DNA of 38,434 nucleotides from Chromera velia (lineage: Eukaryota; Sar; Chromeraceae): the NCBI GenBank assembly GCA_018398765.1, contig JAHBMJ010000770.1:2817-41250 (forward strand), in the 5' to 3' direction. A program made the translations under genes and the position numbers. Shown one piece after another: positions 33,323-38,434 of the stretch (position 1 is its first letter; each line of letters starts with the position of its first letter). The notes under the pieces were generated by a model that saw only the letters and a list, made by a program, of their open reading frames with translations, made no database searches and was not told the origin of the DNA.

Positions 33323-33956
33323 TTTTCAAGCAGGGCGCTAAGAAAATTGAGTTAATTAAGAAGTTTGTCTGGATGATGCGTGCAGAGGTAAACAGACAAT
33401 TAATGACATCGCAGTGTATGCTTCCATGGGCGCGTGCGCTGCATGCAAACTTTAGACCCCATGGCTCTAAGACTTGTGGTGGGTGCGATAAATAGAAGCC
33501 TGGTTTCCTTTCCAGGATTGACTTCATATTGCATAAACCACTCATGAGAAATTTTTCTCCGGCCTAGTAATCTCAAGCTATATCATATGTTTCAGGCCTC
33601 AGGCTGAGGCCTGATAATTACCATAATCACTTATGCTTTATTCCAGGATTTATTCTTATAGACGTTCAAACCAACAGTACTTGTAGTTTTTATAGACATC
33701 CCTGTTAAAGCACTGTTAGTTTGAGCGTTTAACTTTTTATAGTTTATAAGAAATCGACCTCCAATTTGACCTAGAAGTTGACCCTCCAACTTTGATCAAA
33801 GTTTTACCAAACTTAGTAATTTAGCTTTCTAAATTGCTTTAGTTTACTCTTTTAAATTACTTAAATTACTAAGCGGAATTACTTTAAATTACTATAAATT
33901 ACTCATCTAAATTACTAAAACTTGCAGTGTATATATTAAAGTAGCTATGAAAAGTC
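33323..33956. other. AT-rich spacer with repeated AAATTACT words
   Basis: Downstream of the sushi gene the sequence turns AT-rich. The word AAATTACT or close variants occurs at least six times between about 33830 and 33920. It includes the palindrome at 33592-33614. No gene is seen; part is probably the 3' UTR. Confidence 0.5.
33592..33614. repeat. perfect 23-bp palindrome (hairpin)
   Basis: TCAGGCCTCAG and CTGAGGCCTGA are exact 11-base inverted arms around a single G. It lies 270 bp after the sushi gene stop codon. Confidence 0.85.
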
Positions 33957-34220
33957 ATGATGAGTTTTGAAGCTGAGTCAGCTTTTGACACCATTTTAAT
34001 AGTGAAATCTTTAGAGGCTCTCGTTATTGAACAGTATAGATTCGAATTTGAAGAACGACAAAAAGAGAAACTGGAGCGCGAACTCGGAATGCATAGACTT
34101 TGGGACCAACGCCCACAGTCGATCAAAGCGCATTGCTGGGAGCGGATGCAAAGGACAAACAAGGAAAAGAAAAAGTGTATTCATTTAATTGAGTGGAGGA
34201 GACAAACAAAAGGAATCTAA
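33957..34220 (+). CDS. doubtful small ORF, charged C-terminal half
   Basis: An ATG-started frame of 87 codons. The second half is rich in Glu, Lys and Arg (EERQKEKLERELGMHRLW) and could form a helix or coiled coil. A TATATATTA word lies 24 bp before the ATG. There is no domain, no signal peptide and no homologue I recognise. It may be chance, a short gene or the end of a longer one. Confidence 0.2.
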   Translation: MMSFEAESAFDTILIVKSLEALVIEQYRFEFEERQKEKLERELGMHRLWDQRPQSIKAHCWERMQRTNKEKKKCIHLIEWRRQTKGI

Positions 34221-34810
34221 AAGCAAAACTCGATCGGTGTCTATCAAATCCAACAGAAAGGCACCAGGCTGCCAAGCAGCTCTGTACTTTCTGAGTTTTG
34301 ATTCAGAAACCTCAGAGAGTGAAGAGAGACTTTCATGGTCAAAAAGGAAAGGAACAAAAGAGAAAGAGAAAGAGGCGGAGACGGACAGAAAAGAACAAAG
34401 TCTCTACACATGACAGCCACCTGCAGATCTCTCCTGCAGCTTTCCGTCTTTTTTCCTCTCTCGTCCCGTCGAAGATTCTCTCTCCTTCTTTCTCCCTCTC
34501 TGCCTCACACTTTGGCCCTTCTGACCCTCCCCCCCCCCCAGCTTCCCTCTCTGCCCCCTCACGCACGGATTCTTTTCGCCTTCCCCAACGGCCCTTTTTG
34601 CCCTTCGCTGGCTGGCCTCGGAATGCCGCGATGACTGCGTGTCGTGACTTGTCGGGATGTCTGACTGGAAGAAAGCAAGGGGGAAAGGAAAAAGGGTGGT
34701 GGAAAGAAATGAAGACAGACACAAACAGGAAAGGGTCGTGCAGTCAGACGACAGACAGAACGACAGACAGACTATATCGTTTCTTTCCCTCCTTTTCTTC
34801 ATGAACAAAA

Positions 34811-34841
<31 letters not shown>

Positions 34842-34843
34842 AA
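34221..34843. other. spacer downstream of the CBM20 gene
   Basis: Alternating purine-rich and pyrimidine-rich tracts with a CAGA tetranucleotide run at 34811-34841. On the minus strand a pyrimidine tract ending TTCTTCCAG (about 34664) is a plausible 3' splice site for an extra last exon of the CBM20 gene. Other open frames here follow the compositional bias. Confidence 0.45.
34811..34841. repeat. (CAGA)n microsatellite
   Basis: About seven tandem GACA/CAGA units lie just after the stop codon of the CBM20 gene on its own strand. Confidence 0.88.
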
Positions 34844-36793
34844 CTACCTGCAATGAGGCAGTCGGCAGCAGCGGCGCTCGTTTCCATGAACACAAATGCC
34901 CTTCCCTGGACACTCCTTGCAGTAGTATCGATATCTTCCGTGCTCACAAATGCTCGACCCTCCACAGTCTTTGCAATTTTTTCGAAGACGGTCGTGCTCA
35001 CAAACGCTCGATCCTCCGCACTCCTTGCACTGACTTCGTTGACGACCGTGCTCACAGATGTTTCCACCTCCACAATCCTTGCACCTAGTTCGCTGCCTGC
35101 CGTGCTCGCAGATGCTCGCCCCCCCACATTCCTTGCACATGTTCCGCTCCCGACCGTGTTCACAGATACTCCCACCTCCACACTCCTTGCATCGATCGCG
35201 TCTTCGGCCGTGCTTGCAAAAGCTCCCCCCTCCACACTCCTTGCACCGAGAGCGAACACGACTGTGCTCGCAGATTCCCTTCCCCCCACACTCCTTGCAC
35301 TGAAAGCGAACACGACCGTGCTCACAGATTCCCTTCCCCCCACACTCCTTGCACCGAGAGCGGATGCGACCATGGTCACACATTACCTTCCCCCCACAAT
35401 CTCTGCACTCGCAGCGCCTTCGACCGTGCTCACAGATTCCCTTCCCCGCGCACTCTTTGCAGCGAGAGCGAATACGACCGTGCTCACACAAGCCCTTCCC
35501 TCCGCACTCCTTGCACCTGTAACGAACCCTCCCATGCAAGCAGAGAATCTTCCCATGGCGGTTCCTCTTCACCTCCCCTTCCTCCCCCTCCCTACAATCA
35601 CTCTGTGATACAACCACTTTCCCTCCAGCTATCGGAACCTCCCTCTCTTTGCAAGACGCAGAAGAAAGAGCAGTGCAGTGCGAAACAGAGACACTCAACC
35701 GACGCTGCTTCTCCTCCCGCAGACAACCCCCCCCCTTCCCTCGTGTCTCCACAGGATAGCCAGAGATCTCATCGCACTCCTCAGCCTCACCCTGAGTGAG
35801 GGCAGCCTCTGACCGACGACGCTTCAGGGGAACGTGTGTCCTCTGCCTCTCTCCTTCTGGCTGATGACTTGTGCCATCATGGGAGAGCGGGAGGGTAGAG
35901 GTCAAAGGGTCTGGCCGAAGGATTCTGTTGTCAGACCCGGTGTCAGAAACCCCCGTGCAGGCTCTCACTGGATCGGCACTCTCAAAATAAACTTGCTCCT
36001 CTTCCTTCTCCTTCTTCACGAAGACTCTTTGTCTCTCTGATTCATTCAGACTGTTTGTGCCCCCACCCCTTCCTCTTCCCTTCTGACTGCACCAGTGAGG
36101 TCCTCTGCAACCGACAGCTGACTGAGGGGGATAAGCGGAGACGCAGGACGTGTCCTGACCCTCAGCGCTTCTGTTGAGAGTTCGGGAGGCTGTTTCACTC
36201 TGCGAATGTTCCATCTCACTGTGCAGGCGCTTCGTCTGCCTGTTCATGGGACGAGGGAGCAGTGCGAGCTGCACACTCTCAGGGACCCCCCATTCCACCG
36301 AAATCCCAACCACCTCTGTCGTCTCTTGCTCTCCTCCCCCTTCTACGCCGACACGGATGGTGTTGTCACCCCTCTCTCCCACCGAAGAGCAGTCGGCAGA
36401 AGAAGACGTACCAACGAGACACACAATGCGGAAGTCGCCCGCCTTCAACGGCTCAAGACAGACGAGGTTGCTGAGATTTCGCGTTTGAGCTACCTCGCCA
36501 TCGTTAGGAATCCCAAGCAGTCGGAACTTCAATTCCGACACTCTCACTATCCCAACCTCCCCCTCTATCCCTACACCACCCGCGAAATCTCCAGAGACAC
36601 CCATCGTGCCCTCTGATAGATTCACCTCCACCTCACTCGACACCCACCACGGACGCCCACAAGGTGCAGGTGTCAGAGATAACGCACCACCCAACTCCCA
36701 CCCACCCAACTCAGGACATTCTCCCACCACCACAACGCGCTGATTCTCTCGCACCTCCGGGCAATGCGCAACAAAGGCCATCAACCGCTTCAT
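34844..36793 (-). CDS. CBM20-like starch-binding domain plus CxHx6CxxC repeat protein
   Basis: A 649-aa frame from ATG 36793 to TAG 34844 without introns. Residues 1-120: MAFVAHCPEVRENQ, VVVVGECPELGGWELGGALSL, RPWWVSSEVEVNL and SELKFRLLG follow the CBM20 pattern (hydrophobic strand, GxxxELGxW, W before a beta strand, xxKF). CBM20 binds starch-like alpha-glucans. Residues 120-415 are low complexity with a basic patch PLKRRRSE that could be a nuclear signal. Residues 418-649 are twelve 18-residue repeats plus a broken thirteenth, each CxHx6CxxC followed by GG. They probably bind zinc. No signal peptide is seen, so it is likely cytosolic or nuclear. The stop lies in AG/GTAGTT, a possible donor, so a further exon could exist. 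I know no characterised protein with this combination. Confidence 0.8.
   Translation of the reverse strand: MKRLMAFVAHCPEVRENQRVVVVGECPELGGWELGGALSLTPAPCGRPWWVSSEVEVNLSEGTMGVSGDFAGGVGIEGEVGIVRVSELKFRLLGIPNDGEVAQTRNLSNLVCLEPLKAGDFRIVCLVGTSSSADCSSVGERGDNTIRVGVEGGGEQETTEVVGISVEWGVPESVQLALLPRPMNRQTKRLHSEMEHSQSETASRTLNRSAEGQDTSCVSAYPPQSAVGCRGPHWCSQKGRGRGGGTNSLNESERQRVFVKKEKEEEQVYFESADPVRACTGVSDTGSDNRILRPDPLTSTLPLSHDGTSHQPEGERQRTHVPLKRRRSEAALTQGEAEECDEISGYPVETRGKGGGCLREEKQRRLSVSVSHCTALSSASCKEREVPIAGGKVVVSQSDCREGEEGEVKRNRHGKILCLHGRVRYRCKECGGKGLCEHGRIRSRCKECAGKGICEHGRRRCECRDCGGKVMCDHGRIRSRCKECGGKGICEHGRVRFQCKECGGKGICEHSRVRSRCKECGGGSFCKHGRRRDRCKECGGGSICEHGRERNMCKECGGASICEHGRQRTRCKDCGGGNICEHGRQRSQCKECGGSSVCEHDRLRKNCKDCGGSSICEHGRYRYYCKECPGKGICVHGNERRCCRLPHCR
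34847..35542 (-). repeat. 54-bp tandem coding repeats (zinc-ligand array)
   Basis: Twelve full units and one partial unit, 54 bp each. Typical peptide: ICEHGRVRFQCKECGGKG. Ligand spacing Cys-x-His-x6-Cys-x2-Cys is kept in all twelve full units. The positions between ligands vary (R-rich), and one unit has HS and one HD in place of HG. The array leaves other frames open too, which produces long spurious ORFs on both strands. Confidence 0.9.
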
Positions 36794-38434
36794 GGTGCCT
36801 TCAAAGACAGGTAGACGGCTTCAATATTTCAATCGCGTGAGCGGGGATGAATCGCTCGACAGCGAATGACACCAAGCTCTCCGACAGTCCCTTTCGACGC
36901 CCCCGAATGGCAGCTGCACGGATTCGAAAATTTACGACTTTCGACTCTCAACTATATATCAAGGAACACACTGAGGTCCACCACAACTCTTTTGAAGGCC
37001 GAAATGCATTACTGTTCAGAGACTCAGACACCTCAAGGGCAGCCCAGAACCACCCTCATTCACTCAGGCAGAAAAGAAAAAACGGCCTATCACGATCTGC
37101 AGAGAAACCATCCGCTTGGGGACTTACCAGCACTGCCTCTACTTCAAGTTGTCGGCCCGACCAATCCCTCGAAGGACAAATGTGCAGATAGACGGACCCA
37201 CAAGCAAGCTAGGAGACCGATGCTTCTCAATCGAGTCTGCCCTCCAGAAGGAAAAATAGTCCTCACACAAAAGCAGCTGTATAGGCAGAATCGAAGAGAT
37301 GGCCAGAAAGCAATGTGATCTGCTCGAGACAGTCTCTGTATCGAAATCGATATCGGTCTTCCAAAGCACTCAAAGTCACTCCAGATTCGAAGTGAAGAGT
37401 AAGGAACTCGAGGAAGAACTCACAGGGTCTCGCAGGCTTCTTGATCAATCTGATAAACTGTAAGGTTGCTCGACCCGCATCGGACAGACTTCAACAGACT
37501 CTTGAACAGACTCTGACAACAGAGTCAAGACTGTTTCTACATGGTGATCTCGAGCGCGCGGAATCAATCGAATGCATGCAATGGCATCGGCGAACGCAAA
37601 CTATATATAGCTCGGCGAACGCAAAAAGCGCGTTTGGACAAACATGCATGGACAAACTGCATGGGCGCGCGCGTGGATATTGCGCGTGTGCATGCATGGG
37701 CCTTTTCTGCCGTATCTTTTGGAGTCTTCATGATTCTTCGATCATGAATCGTCAAATATATATATATCGTCAATGATGACCATCAGACTTCAGACTGCGT
37801 CTGATTGTCAAAGAGACTCCAGCATTGAATTACGTCTGTACACCTTCAGATCTCTTTCTGGCTAACAGTCGCTCGCGATTGTCCTTTGCCGAGTCTGTGA
37901 GGAAGCAGGAGTCGATAGGTGAGGAATCAGTTCGAACTTCGAAGTTTGCGTGTACTCATGCATTGGTTCGTTCGAGGAACCTCCTGTTCTTTATCACAGT
38001 TTGCAGTCGACTGCTTTCTGTCTCGTTGTGTGGTCGACTCTCATTCCTGAATTTTTCTCTTCTGGGAGAGGCGGTCATTCTTTCATTGATTTTCATTAAG
38101 ATCTGTCTGTTTGCTGAGTTGTCTGTTTGCGATCCGTCCGATCATTGATCGATCGACTGTCGGTCTGGGATCGGGCCGGTCGACGTCTTGATTGAAGTTG
38201 AAGTTGAGGCACCCTTGCTGGCAAGGAGTGCGTCGATCGAAGTCAACGTGAGTCGCTCCTTTTCTTTTGACATTGCTCTCAGACCCTTCTGTGCTTGCGG
38301 TCTTCACGACGGCAGAAGTGAATGTTCTCGCTCATCAGTCTCTTCATGTTGCCGGAGTCTCATGTCTGTGAGTTTGTGAATCTGTGCAGGCGCCCATCCA
38401 GGTCGTCGACAGGTGATTCCCTTGTTCGTCGATA
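36794..38434. other. region upstream of the CBM20 gene, no supported gene
   Basis: It must hold the promoter of the minus-strand CBM20 gene. On the plus strand an ATG-started frame spans 36866-37318 (150 codons), and another frame without ATG is open at about 37003-37255 and, after a TAG, at 37259-37456. Neither has a domain I recognise. Beyond 37560 the sequence is rich in ATGCAT words and has a short TA run (37755-37769). I see no tRNA or rRNA. Confidence 0.4.

Noticed and set aside
34811-34841. Short regular repeats as a CRISPR array
   Set aside because: Simple tetranucleotide microsatellite with no spacers; the host is eukaryotic.
34744-35379. 211-codon minus-strand open frame over the same array in another frame
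   Set aside because: Shadow of the repeat array; its repeats (ARSVGGRESV type) follow from the periodic DNA and have no ligand pattern.
34853-35608. 251-codon plus-strand open frame across the CxHx6CxxC array
   Set aside because: It is the mirror of the 54-bp coding repeats; the translation is a Leu/Ala/Thr-rich repeat without domain, while the minus strand keeps strict zinc ligands.

Overview
The window looks like nuclear DNA of a eukaryote. Genes are split by many GT-AG introns, there are long non-coding stretches with dinucleotide and tetranucleotide microsatellites, and one full-length LTR retrotransposon is present. The mix of an extracellular multi-sushi protein with animal-like phase-1 exons, an AAAP amino-acid transporter, a starch-binding (CBM20) domain joined to zinc-ligand repeats, and TGCATGCAG-type 3' splice sites suggests an alveolate alga, most likely a chromerid (Chromera/Vitrella-like). 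That assignment is inference from gene content; there is no rRNA or organelle marker here.

Layout. 1-1128: AT-rich, no gene seen. 1129-7393: a complete but dead Ty1/copia-type element on the minus strand, with two LTRs (about 97% identical), PBS, polypurine tract, and the order Gag-PR-INT-RT-RNaseH. It carries eleven internal stop codons (eight TAG, two TGA, one TAA) and at least two reading-frame changes. 7394-8822: low-complexity sequence downstream of the transporter. 8823-12086 (minus): a four-exon transporter gene, 640 aa, about 11 membrane segments. 12087-13736: shared upstream region of two divergent genes, with palindromes and AT repeats. 13737-33322 (plus): one very large gene that I could chain as 40 exons with consistent phases from ATG to TAA (7,728 nt CDS, 2,575 aa). 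It encodes a signal peptide, a concanavalin/laminin-G-like domain, a short Cys-rich module, about 21 sushi (CCP) modules and a unique aromatic-rich C-terminal domain. 33323-34843: AT-rich spacer with a perfect palindrome and one small doubtful ORF. 34844-36793 (minus): a 649-aa protein with an N-terminal CBM20-like domain, a disordered middle with a basic patch, and twelve and a half 18-residue CxHx6CxxC repeats. 36794-38434: no gene I can support.

How the parts relate. The transporter and the sushi gene are divergent; the sushi gene and the CBM20 gene are convergent. Nothing ties them into one pathway. The sushi protein is predicted to be secreted and adhesive or complex-forming, the transporter sits in a membrane, and the CBM20/zinc-repeat protein has no signal peptide and may link alpha-glucan binding to nucleic-acid or protein binding.

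The most unusual observations are the CBM20 plus zinc-repeat architecture, the giant phase-1 sushi gene with its unique C-terminus, short duplications that copy splice sites and exon starts 42-68 bp away from the functional ones, GTCA tandem repeats at 5' splice sites, and the TAG-dominated decay of the retrotransposon. Exon borders were assigned by eye from splice signals and reading-frame continuity and need transcript support.
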